Assembly (NCBI GenBank): GCA_028711875.1
Contig: JAQTRJ010000007.1
Coordinates: forward strand, 1-18,059
DNA length: 18,059 nucleotides
Reading direction: 5' to 3'
Origin: a bacterium
Lineage (GTDB): Bacteria > Electryoneota > RPQS01
Made by a program: the position numbers and the translations under genes. Position 1 is the first letter of the stretch. Every line of letters starts with the position of its first letter. The notes under the pieces are model-generated. The model was not told the origin of the DNA and ran no database searches. It saw nothing but the letters and a program-made list of their open reading frames with translations. Of the stretch, positions 8,062 through 14,150 are shown piece by piece.

Positions 8062-8088
8062 CCCCACTCCGTGGGGGGATCAAGGGGA
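8062..8088 (+). repeat. Short palindromic repeat, family A copy 3
   Basis: The arms are CCCCAC/GTGGGG with loop TCC, followed by GGATCAAGGGG, close to the ATTAAGGGG tail of the copies at 14813-14870 and 17653-17709. It ends about 30 bp before the Zur-like palindrome. Confidence 0.75.
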
Positions 8089-8115
8089 GGCTCTGGTTTT
8101 TTATTTCCATGAATT

Positions 8116-8133
8116 CTGTTATATTGATAACAG
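8116..8133 (+). promoter_or_regulatory. Zur-like operator overlapping a candidate -10 element
   Basis: CTGTTATATTGATAACAG is a perfect 7-4-7 inverted repeat. It contains TGTTAT and ATAACA half sites, as in the enterobacterial Zur box (TGTTATAnTATAACA), though the centre differs in length. TATATT (8120-8125), a possible -10 element, lies inside it, so a bound repressor would block transcription. No good -35 is visible. The site lies 22 bp before the first ATG of the operon containing the metal ABC transporter. The palindrome is observed; the regulator is inferred. Confidence 0.55.
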
Positions 8134-8155
8134 AGGCTCCGGCCCAGTTGCTGCC

Positions 8156-8770
8156 ATGTCCGGTCAGGAGACCGACAGCGGCGGAAGAATCACCACCCAC
8201 AACCCCGCCATGCGCTACGTCAGCGTCTATCGTCACTCGCGTTCGCTGCGCGCCGCTTTCACCGCGATTCAGGTGATGGTGTTGCTCGCGCCGGTGGCGA
8301 TGATCGCGTTCACGGTGATGATCCTGCGCAGCACCGGGCTGGGCTGGGACGCGCTGCCGGCGAAGGTCTGGTGGATGCTGGCCGCCATGCTCACGCTGAG
8401 TCTCTTGGTGTACGTGCTGCTGCGGTCGTTTTTCCAGCGGCATCTGTCGCTGACGGTGGACGTCGGTGACGAGGGAATTCATCACGTGGCTCCGCCGCCC
8501 GCGCGAATGATTCTCTGGCGGGACGTGCTGCTCGTTCGCCGCGTACCCTATGGCAGGGGCGTGGCCGCGCTGCAGCTGCGCACCCGCGATCAGCGCTACA
8601 CGTTTTCGCCGCAACTCGTGCCCGAGTCGCCCGCGGCTCCGCGGCTGCGCGTCGGCGCGCGCGGCCAGTTCTGGGAATATCCCGACGGCAACATCGAGCC
8701 GTTCGATCTTGAACACAGCTATGGTTTTCGTCTGGTTATGGAGCACCGGCCCGATTTGCTGACGGCATGA
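8156..8770 (+). CDS. Two-helix membrane protein, possible bacterial PH-like domain, first in zinc operon
   Basis: I do not recognise this 204-residue protein with certainty. A soluble N-terminus of about 30 residues is followed by two membrane helices (about 35-57 and 71-93). The cytoplasmic C-terminal domain of about 110 residues is beta-rich, with L-S-L-T-V-D-V-G-D-E-G-I and I-L-W-R-D-V-L-L-V-R-R segments. That two-helix plus beta-domain layout resembles bacterial PH-like/YcxB-type membrane proteins, a tentative comparison. The ATG at 8156 is chosen because it follows the operator directly; an ATG at 8210 is possible, and neither has a good ribosome site. The gene is 22 bp upstream of the substrate-binding protein gene and behind the Zur-like palindrome, so a role linked to metal uptake or zinc limitation is plausible but unproven. 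Confidence 0.7.
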   Translation: MSGQETDSGGRITTHNPAMRYVSVYRHSRSLRAAFTAIQVMVLLAPVAMIAFTVMILRSTGLGWDALPAKVWWMLAAMLTLSLLVYVLLRSFFQRHLSLTVDVGDEGIHHVAPPPARMILWRDVLLVRRVPYGRGVAALQLRTRDQRYTFSPQLVPESPAAPRLRVGARGQFWEYPDGNIEPFDLEHSYGFRLVMEHRPDLLTA

Positions 8771-8792
8771 TTTCACTTTCCGGTTTTCGCAA

Positions 8793-9713
8793 ATGAAAAT
8801 TTCCGCACTTCGGTTTCTTTTCACGGCCTTGGTTTTTCTGCCGCTGATCCCGTCGTTTGCCGAAGAACCTCCCGCGCCGCTGGAAATTCTGGCAACGAAC
8901 ACGATCATCGCCGACGTGGCGCGGCAGGTCGGAGGCGAATACGTCCGGGTGGAATCGCTGCTCGCGCCCGACACCGATCCGCACAGCTTTCAGCCCGCGC
9001 CGTCCGACGTCTCGCGCATCGTGTCTTGTGACGCGCTGCTGATGAACGGACTCGGTCTCGAGCAATCGCTGGCGACGCTGATCGCGAATTCCGGCAGCCG
9101 CGCCGTGATGGTCGAGCTGTCGGCGGGACTCCCCGCGCGCCGCCTCGGACGCGATTATGACGGTCATCACGACCACGACCACGGTGATTTCGATCCGCAC
9201 GTGTGGTTCGATCCGAATCTGGTTATGCTGTGGGCCGGGAAAATCGCGGACGCGCTCGCCGGACTGGACTCGCTCCACGCCGGAGTTTTTTACGACAACG
9301 CCGAGCGCTATCGCGCCCAGCTCGTCGAGCTTGACGCGTGGATCCGTGCGCAGGTGGAAACCATTCCGCCCGGGCGGCGCAAACTGGTCAGCGATCACGA
9401 TCAGTTTGGCTATTTTTGCGACCGCTACGGATTGGAAAGCGCCGGCGCGGTCATTCCCGGATTCAGCACGCTCAGCGAGCCTTCGGCGCGCGAACTGGCC
9501 GCGCTTGAAGACGCGATCCGCGCGCAGAAAGTGACCGCCGTGTTCGTCGGCAATACGGTCAGTCCCGTGCTCGCCAAGCGCGTCGCCGACGACACCGGAG
9601 CTCGGCTGATCACGCTCTATACGGGGTCGCTGACCAGCGCGGACGGCGCGGCTCCGACCTACCTTGCGTTCATGCGCCACGACGTCGCGACCATCGTGGA
9701 TGCGCTGAAGTGA
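8793..9713 (+). CDS. znuA: Metal ABC transporter substrate-binding protein (ZnuA/TroA family)
   Basis: A 306-residue cluster-9 (TroA-fold) periplasmic binding protein that captures a divalent metal for the ABC transporter. The signal peptide is about 1-23. Metal ligands by family alignment are His64 (D-P-H-S-F), His136 (D-P-H-V-W-F-D) and His202 (S-D-H-D-Q-F-G-Y-F). A third His, rather than the Glu of manganese-type PsaA/MntC proteins, favours zinc. A short His-rich loop (residues 125-130, H-H-D-H-D-H), typical of ZnuA proteins, precedes the second ligand. At the usual fourth-ligand site (the T-D-S motif) this protein has T-G-S, with Gly278, so coordination there must differ. It lies between the membrane protein gene and the ATPase gene (13-bp gap). 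No Shine-Dalgarno sequence is seen. The fold and role are sure; zinc specificity is likely. Confidence 0.92.
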   Translation: MKISALRFLFTALVFLPLIPSFAEEPPAPLEILATNTIIADVARQVGGEYVRVESLLAPDTDPHSFQPAPSDVSRIVSCDALLMNGLGLEQSLATLIANSGSRAVMVELSAGLPARRLGRDYDGHHDHDHGDFDPHVWFDPNLVMLWAGKIADALAGLDSLHAGVFYDNAERYRAQLVELDAWIRAQVETIPPGRRKLVSDHDQFGYFCDRYGLESAGAVIPGFSTLSEPSARELAALEDAIRAQKVTAVFVGNTVSPVLAKRVADDTGARLITLYTGSLTSADGAAPTYLAFMRHDVATIVDALK

Positions 9714-9726
9714 CTGGCGCCGCTTT

Positions 9727-10563
9727 ATGTCCACTTTTTTGCAAAAACTGAGCCGCACCGTCGGCCACCACTTCAGCCCGCACGTGCATGGCGCTCCGAT
9801 TCTGCGCCTGCGCGATGTGCGCGTCGAGTACGAGCAAACGGTCGCACTGGACAACGTCTCGTTCGAGATTCAGCGCGGCGACCGGGTGGCGGTGGTCGGC
9901 CCCAACGGCGCGGGCAAGAGCACGCTGTTCAAAGTGATCGCGGGAGTGGAGCGGGCGAGCGCGGGAACGGTGGAAATATTCGGCAACGAACCGGAAGGAC
10001 ACATCTGCATCGGCTACGTTCCGCAGCGCAGTCAGATTGACTGGAATTTTCCTGTGAACGTCGCCGACATGGTGATGATGGGACGGGTAAGCAAGATCGG
10101 ACTGTTCCGTCAGCCGCGGCGCGAGGATCGTGAACACGTGCGGCGCGCGCTGGAACAGGTCGGACTGACCGATCTGGCGAAGCGGCGGATCAACCGGCTC
10201 TCGGGCGGGCAGCAGCAGCGGATTTTTATCGCCCGCGCGCTGGCCCAGGAGGCGGAACTCTTGCTGCTCGACGAGCCGTTCATGGGTCTCGACGCCGCCG
10301 CGCAGCAGAGTATTTTCGAGATTCTCGAACGACTTGGAACGCGCGGCGTGACGATTCTGGTTTCGCTGCACGATCTCAATATGGCATCGAAGCATTTCGG
10401 GAAAGTCATGCTGCTGCGCTCGCGGCTGCTCGGATACGGCGCGGCGGCCGGCGTGATTACGGCAGAGCATCTTGTCGCCGCTTACGGAGCGCATCTGCAC
10501 ATGGTGAAAACCGCGGACGGAGCGCTGATGGTAAGCGATACTCACTGCGAAGGCTGCGAGTAG
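9727..10563 (+). CDS. znuC: Metal ABC transporter ATP-binding protein (ZnuC/MntB-like)
   Basis: A 278-residue ATPase that powers metal import at the inner membrane. All ABC motifs are present: Walker A G-P-N-G-A-G-K-S (58-65), Q loop Gln100 (V-P-Q-R-S-Q-I-D-W-N-F-P, typical of metal-type ATPases), signature L-S-G-G-Q-Q-Q-R (158-165), Walker B L-L-L-L-D-E-P (178-184), D loop G-L-D (187-189) and switch His215. The N-terminus has about 25 extra residues with His-His (14-15) and H-V-H. The C-terminus ends H-C-E-G-C-E, a small His/Cys cluster that could bind metal. The gene starts 13 bp after the substrate-binding protein stop. A 125-bp gap with a stem-loop separates it from the permease gene. Confidence 0.93.
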   Translation: MSTFLQKLSRTVGHHFSPHVHGAPILRLRDVRVEYEQTVALDNVSFEIQRGDRVAVVGPNGAGKSTLFKVIAGVERASAGTVEIFGNEPEGHICIGYVPQRSQIDWNFPVNVADMVMMGRVSKIGLFRQPRREDREHVRRALEQVGLTDLAKRRINRLSGGQQQRIFIARALAQEAELLLLDEPFMGLDAAAQQSIFEILERLGTRGVTILVSLHDLNMASKHFGKVMLLRSRLLGYGAAAGVITAEHLVAAYGAHLHMVKTADGALMVSDTHCEGCE

Positions 10564-10613
10564 CCGAATAATTTCCCGCCGCCGAGCCGGGTCAGCGCAG
10601 GAAATTCATTCGG
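10564..10613 (+). other. Stem-loop between the ATPase and permease genes
   Basis: CCGAATAATTTCC (10564-10576) pairs with GGAAATTCATTCGG (10600-10613), giving 13 bp with a single bulged C and a 23-nt GC-rich loop. It starts right after the ATPase stop codon, and no T run follows. It may stabilise or segment the transcript, altering permease expression relative to the upstream genes. The remaining 75 bp to the permease ATG show no promoter that I would defend. Confidence 0.5.
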
Positions 10614-10688
10614 AGTTGAAAGGTTGTTCCGCGCGTAACCCGGCCGGAATCTCCGCTCTGCCGAAACATTATCACACACCATCCACTC

Positions 10689-11519
10689 ATGTTTGACCTT
10701 CTGCTCGAACCGCTTCGTTACCCCTTCATGCTGCGCGGCCTGTGCGCGGCGGCGACGGTCGGCGTGGTCTGCGCGGTGGTGGGATCGTTCGTGGTGCTGC
10801 GCGGTCTCGCGTTCTACGGCGACGCGCTCGCGCACACGATTCTGCCCGGCGTGGCGGTGGGCTATCTGATCGGCGGCGGCGCGCGCAAACCGCTCTTCTG
10901 GTGGGCGATGCTGGCGGCGCTGGCCAGCGCGCTGGGCATCGGTTTCATCGCCCGCTCGACACGGCTCAAGGAGGACACGGCGGTGGGGATCGTGTTCGCA
11001 GGGATGTTCGCGCTGGGAATTGCGGTGATCTCGTCCGTGCGGAACTACGCGGTGGACCTGACGCACTTCCTGTTCGGCGATATTCTCGGAGTGGCGGCGG
11101 CGGACCTGTGGTTAATTGGGATTTTCGGAGCCGCTATCGTGCTCGTGGTGCTCGCGCTCTATAAGGAATTCCTGCTCGTGTCGTTTGACCCGGTGCTGGC
11201 GGCTACGCTGCGGCTGCCCGCCAAGCTGATTGACTTTCTGCTGCTCGTATTGATCGCGATGGCGATTGTGGTCTCGCTGCAGACGGTGGGGATCGCGCTG
11301 ATGGTGGCGATGTTGGTGACTCCCGCGGCCACGGCCTATCTGCTTACGCAGCGGCTGCCGGCGATGATGGCGCTGGCCTCGCTGCTCGCGGTGCTGTCGG
11401 GTGTCATCGGATTATACGTATCGTTCTTCGCGGGGATCGCATCCGGAGCGGCGATTGTCCTCGTCACTACGGCGTTTTTTGGACTGGCATGGCTCGTGCG
11501 AACGATTGCCGGACGATAG
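10689..11519 (+). CDS. znuB: Metal ABC transporter permease (ABC-3 family, ZnuB/MntC-like)
   Basis: A 276-residue inner-membrane permease of the ABC-3 family with about eight or nine hydrophobic segments. The family motif G-S-F-V-V-L-R-G-L-A-F-Y-G-D-A-L-A-H-T-I-L-P-G-V is near residues 32-55. The S-L-Q-T-V-G-I-A-L-M-V-A-M-L-V-T-P-A-A-T-A segment in the C-terminal half is the usual membrane stretch with the Pro before the last helices. It forms the channel for the metal delivered by the binding protein and is the last gene of the operon. Two hairpins follow (11526-11544 and 11566-11596). The ATG at 10689 fits the family's usual N-terminus; no Shine-Dalgarno sequence is visible. Confidence 0.93.
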   Translation: MFDLLLEPLRYPFMLRGLCAAATVGVVCAVVGSFVVLRGLAFYGDALAHTILPGVAVGYLIGGGARKPLFWWAMLAALASALGIGFIARSTRLKEDTAVGIVFAGMFALGIAVISSVRNYAVDLTHFLFGDILGVAAADLWLIGIFGAAIVLVVLALYKEFLLVSFDPVLAATLRLPAKLIDFLLLVLIAMAIVVSLQTVGIALMVAMLVTPAATAYLLTQRLPAMMALASLLAVLSGVIGLYVSFFAGIASGAAIVLVTTAFFGLAWLVRTIAGR

Positions 11520-11525
11520 ATTGCG

Positions 11526-11544
11526 GCAGGGACGCAGTCCCTGC
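11526..11544 (+). repeat. Small perfect hairpin downstream of the permease gene
   Basis: GCAGGGAC (11526-11533) and GTCCCTGC (11537-11544) form an 8-bp stem with loop GCA. It looks like another dispersed intergenic palindrome. No T run follows, so it is not a terminator by itself. Confidence 0.5.
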
Positions 11545-11565
11545 TCGGCGAAATGGTATTCCACA

Positions 11566-11596
11566 ACAATCCCCCGGTCAAAGACCGGGGGATTGT
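11566..11596. terminator. Hairpin between convergent operons, probable bidirectional terminator
   Basis: A 13-bp perfect stem, ACAATCCCCCGGT (11566-11578) with ACCGGGGGATTGT (11584-11596), has a 5-nt loop. It lies between the ends of the zinc operon (+) and the zinc-ribbon operon (-). T-rich tails are weak on both strands (slightly better on the minus strand), so termination efficiency is uncertain. Confidence 0.5.
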
Positions 11597-11623
11597 GCAT
11601 GACGTTGCGGCCAAGTGCCGCGA

Positions 11624-11863
11624 TCAACCGGCCCCAACGAAACACACAGCCGTGTGAAGCTGCCGACGGGCAAGGAAATCGGCGGCGGATGCGGATGATG
11701 CCGGATGTCCGTTCGCCCGCTGGCAAATGAATACACCGAACAGGAGAAAAATGAGCAACAGGGCAAGCAGCAGATAGGAAATGTTTTTCACCGTCCTGCG
11801 ATCCACGACCTTCACCACGATGAAGACGACGATCGCCAACAGGCAGAGAATGAGCCAGATCAT
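11624..11863 (-). CDS. Small two-helix membrane protein, unknown
   Basis: A 79-residue protein with two hydrophobic helices (about 2-19 and 28-47), joined by a charged loop (D-R-R-T-V-K-N), and a short soluble tail with two Cys residues (47 and 74) and a few His. I do not recognise it. Its ATG overlaps the stop of the upstream zinc-ribbon gene (ATGA at 11863-11860, read on the minus strand), which is good evidence that it is translated and coupled. It is the third and last gene of the operon, and a hairpin follows downstream. Confidence 0.65.
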   Translation of the reverse strand: MIWLILCLLAIVVFIVVKVVDRRTVKNISYLLLALLLIFLLFGVFICQRANGHPASSASAADFLARRQLHTAVCFVGAG

Positions 11864-12153
11864 CAGCGTTTCTGCTTGCCGCAGATTTCGCAGGTGGTCT
11901 TGATCTTAAGGCTCTGCTCACCGCAGAAGGGACAAATCTCCCAATCGCTGCCCGAACTCGCGCTCGCTGCGCCGGCGGCGGTTCCCGCGACACTGACGGT
12001 CGAGTTGCGCGCCGACAGGCTGGACTGAATCTCCTCGAGCAGCGAGACCATTTTGTTGATCTTCCAGTACCAGCACATGAGTTCCCGCAGAATCAGGAAC
12101 ACGACAAAAAGAATGACCAGTACAACCAGCACACCGCCAATCAAATTGCCCAT
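11863..12153 (-). CDS. Membrane-anchored zinc-ribbon protein
   Basis: A 96-residue protein: one membrane helix at the N-terminus (about 4-24), a helical, possibly coiled-coil part (about 25-47), an Ala/Ser linker (50-68) and a C-terminal Cys4 zinc ribbon (C74-P-F-C77 ... C88-E-I-C91). The function is unknown; such ribbons bind structural zinc. The ATG at 12153 has a strong AGAGGAG ribosome site five to six bases upstream, so the longer frame starting with TTG at 12168 is rejected. It is co-transcribed with the gene at 12624-12175 (21-bp gap) and overlaps the next gene by four bases. Confidence 0.78.
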   Translation of the reverse strand: MGNLIGGVLVVLVILFVVFLILRELMCWYWKINKMVSLLEEIQSSLSARNSTVSVAGTAAGAASASSGSDWEICPFCGEQSLKIKTTCEICGKQKR

Positions 12154-12174
12154 GATCGCTCCTCTCAATGTCGG

Positions 12175-12624
12175 TTAGTTGGTGAAGTAGTCCTTGCGAC
12201 GCACCAGATAATAGACGATGTAGCCAAGCACGGCGATGGTGAGAAGTCCCGTCAGAGAACCGCCCACTGTAATCAGCGAACTGAGGATGACGAATCCCGC
12301 CAGCCAGAGGAAGATGCGCCGCGCCTGCGCCTTCTGTTTCAGAAATCCGAGACCACAATAGAGAGCCAGTCCGCCGAGGATCAACATCACCAGCCCATTG
12401 ACGACGTCGGGAATTCTGATGCCTAGTATCACTGAACATCCGAAATGTCTCCGAAACAACATCCCGATTGCGCTGATCAGAATTTGAGCCGCGCCGAGCA
12501 ATGTCAGCGCGGCAATGACGGTCACGCCGATGGGACGCTGGGGCGTGCCGATGGTGGCATGACAGTGTTTGCAGACGACCGCGCTATCTGCGATCTCCTT
12601 ACCGCACTTGGGACATAGGGCCAT
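12175..12624 (-). CDS. Zinc-ribbon protein with four-helix membrane domain
   Basis: A 149-residue protein. An N-terminal Cys4 zinc ribbon (C4-P-K-C7 ... C18-K-H-C21), of the type often found at the ends of bacterial membrane proteins, is followed by about four membrane helices (roughly residues 32-52, 69-92, 101-120 and 122-141). Its biochemical role is unknown. The start is well supported by GGGAGGAG four bases before the ATG. It is the first gene of a three-gene operon with its own promoter at 12666-12694. The operon runs convergently towards the zinc ABC transporter; the shared zinc theme may be coincidence. Confidence 0.8.
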   Translation of the reverse strand: MALCPKCGKEIADSAVVCKHCHATIGTPQRPIGVTVIAALTLLGAAQILISAIGMLFRRHFGCSVILGIRIPDVVNGLVMLILGGLALYCGLGFLKQKAQARRIFLWLAGFVILSSLITVGGSLTGLLTIAVLGYIVYYLVRRKDYFTN

Positions 12625-12665
12625 GCTACTCCTCCCTGCACTTGTATAAGATGGATGAATGTCTC

Positions 12666-12694
12666 ATAATATGGCAGTTTATCCGAAAAGTCAA
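12666..12694 (-). promoter_or_regulatory. Sigma-70-type promoter of the zinc-ribbon operon
   Basis: On the minus strand TTGACT (12694-12689) and TATTAT (12671-12666) are spaced by exactly 17 bp, a near-consensus housekeeping promoter. Transcription would start near 12659, leaving a leader of about 35 bases with a strong ribosome site. There is no inverted repeat over it, so it looks constitutive. Confidence 0.75.
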
Positions 12695-12811
12695 GGGTAT
12701 CAGCCATCACGGCGAAAATATTCCCTCCGATGCGCAATGGGGATGATTATTCATTTCATTCTCCAGATTGTCGCATTTTCTGCAGATCGCGAACTACTCT
12801 ACGAGACATAG

Positions 12812-12833
12812 AAAAGGCGCGATGAATCGCGCC
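12812..12833 (-). terminator. Rho-independent terminator after the antiporter gene
   Basis: Read on the minus strand, an 8-bp stem GGCGCGAT/ATCGCGCC (12833-12816) with a 2-nt gap is followed by TTTTC (12815-12811). It would end the SpoIID-antiporter transcript about 70 bp after the antiporter stop. The 277 bp from 12625 to 12901 otherwise hold only the promoter of the zinc-ribbon operon and one palindrome. Confidence 0.7.
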
Positions 12834-12858
12834 CAATGGATTTTCGATGCCAGAACGC

Positions 12859-12878
12859 GGGCACGGCATGCCGTGCCC
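12859..12878. repeat. 20-bp perfect palindrome of a GTAGGGGC-type repeat
   Basis: GGGCACGGCATGCCGTGCCC is a perfect palindrome followed by CCTACG. The GGGC...GCCCCTAC form matches a type of intergenic palindrome that I recall from many bacterial genomes. A related copy with a different core is at 16364-16392, also followed by CCTAC. Confidence 0.75.
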
Positions 12879-12901
12879 CTACGCGTAAACTCCCTCTTCG
12901 T

Positions 12902-14110
12902 CTATGCCGTTTTTTCGATGCGGCGCACGCCGAGCGTGATCGCCAAATTGGTGAGGAGGATGACCAGCACAGAGACGGTCACGAAATCCTGCGTGCCAGA
13001 GAGTCCGTAGGCGGCGGGCAGCGTGGCCAAGACGGCGGTGGCCAGACCGCGCGGCATAAACAGGAACAGCACCCGCGCGCCGTGCCAGCTCTGCGGATCC
13101 TGCCGCTGTAAAAAGCTGAACTTCACCGCCGCCGCCCGCGCCGCCAGCACCACCACGTAGATCGCCACGCCTTCGAGCAGCAGCCGCGGCGTGAGGTGAC
13201 GGAAATCGAATAGCATTCCGAGAAAAACAAAGAAGAAAGTGCGGACGAGAAACGTGAGTTCGGCATGGAAACGCTTGATGTCCGCGCCACCCAGTTCATT
13301 GGTGATGAACTCACGATTGAAGTGGGGAAAGATCCGCGCGATGATCTTCGGCCCGTTGCAAAACGTGAGCGCGAACACGAACACGCCGAACACGCCCGAA
13401 CTGTGCAGCGCTTCGCTCACGGAATAGATCATGAGCATACCGGCAAAGGTCATGAGATAGAGCAGCGGCTGGCCGGACAGTTTTTTCAGCACCCACATCC
13501 ATGCCAGTCCCGCGCCGATGCCCACCACCAGTGCGCCGGTGAGCGAGGCGAAAATCACCGGCCCGATCGCGTCCACCATCTCCGCGCCGCCGCGCACGAG
13601 CTGCAGTACCGTCACCGTGAACAGCACCGCCACCGCGTCGGAGAGCGAACTTTCAAGCTCGAGAATCGTTCTCACCGCCGGATCGGTTTTCACTTCGCGG
13701 ATCAGCGGAATCACGATGGCCGCGCTGGTGCAGGCTACGGCCGAAGCGAGCAGCGCCGCGTGCAGCGGCGGACGACCGAACACGAAATGCGTGAGAACGA
13801 AGATCAGGGCGAACGACAACAGAAACGACAGCGCGAGCAGTTTCAGCGTCTGCCGCCAACTGCGCAGCATGTTTTCGAAATCGAGATGGAGTCCGCCTTC
13901 GAATAATATTACCAGCAGCGCAAAGGCTCCGAAATAGGGCGCGGCGACGTGGACGATTTCAATGTCCACGTGCAGCACCATGCGCAAGATCAAGCCGGCG
14001 GCAATGAGCAAGAGCGCATCGGGAATGCGCGTCAGCCGGAACATCCAGCTCCCGGCAAAGCCGAGGCAGATAACGGCGGCGATCAGAAAAAAAAGAATGA
14101 ATGGAGTCAC
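12902..14110 (-). CDS. Cation:proton antiporter (CPA/NhaP-like)
   Basis: A 402-residue inner-membrane protein with about 11-13 hydrophobic segments and the layout of the Na+/H+ exchanger family. Recognisable parts are F-E-G-G-L near 70-74, the unwound-helix segment C-T-S-A-A-I-V (127-133), the ion-binding segment E-L-E-S-S-L-S-D (151-158), conserved Arg290 in V-R-T-F-F-F-V-F-L-G, and M-P-R-G-L-A (352-357). The usual Asn-Asp pair of CPA1 proteins is Ser157-Asp158 here. It probably exchanges Na+ or K+ for protons; the ion is not predictable. There is no TrkA or other regulatory domain. The start is a GTG preceded by TTGGAGG at four bases, and no better ATG exists. It lies 40 bp after the SpoIID-domain gene, so the two are probably one transcript. 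Confidence 0.88.
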   Translation of the reverse strand: MTPFILFFLIAAVICLGFAGSWMFRLTRIPDALLLIAAGLILRMVLHVDIEIVHVAAPYFGAFALLVILFEGGLHLDFENMLRSWRQTLKLLALSFLLSFALIFVLTHFVFGRPPLHAALLASAVACTSAAIVIPLIREVKTDPAVRTILELESSLSDAVAVLFTVTVLQLVRGGAEMVDAIGPVIFASLTGALVVGIGAGLAWMWVLKKLSGQPLLYLMTFAGMLMIYSVSEALHSSGVFGVFVFALTFCNGPKIIARIFPHFNREFITNELGGADIKRFHAELTFLVRTFFFVFLGMLFDFRHLTPRLLLEGVAIYVVVLAARAAAVKFSFLQRQDPQSWHGARVLFLFMPRGLATAVLATLPAAYGLSGTQDFVTVSVLVILLTNLAITLGVRRIEKTA

Positions 14111-14150
14111 GGGGCCTCCAACTCGAAATCGCGGGGCGATGAATCGGCGG

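Noticed and set aside
7782..8088. CRISPR array
   Set aside because: The repeated units are hairpins of 15-25 bp at irregular distances and with differing flanks. There are no regular spacers or cas genes.
7919..10545. Long minus-strand open frames (7919-8974, 8736-9854 and 9670-10545) across the zinc operon
   Set aside because: They are antisense shadows of the membrane protein, ZnuA-like and ZnuC-like genes. They run through repeats and operator DNA and show no recognisable protein features.
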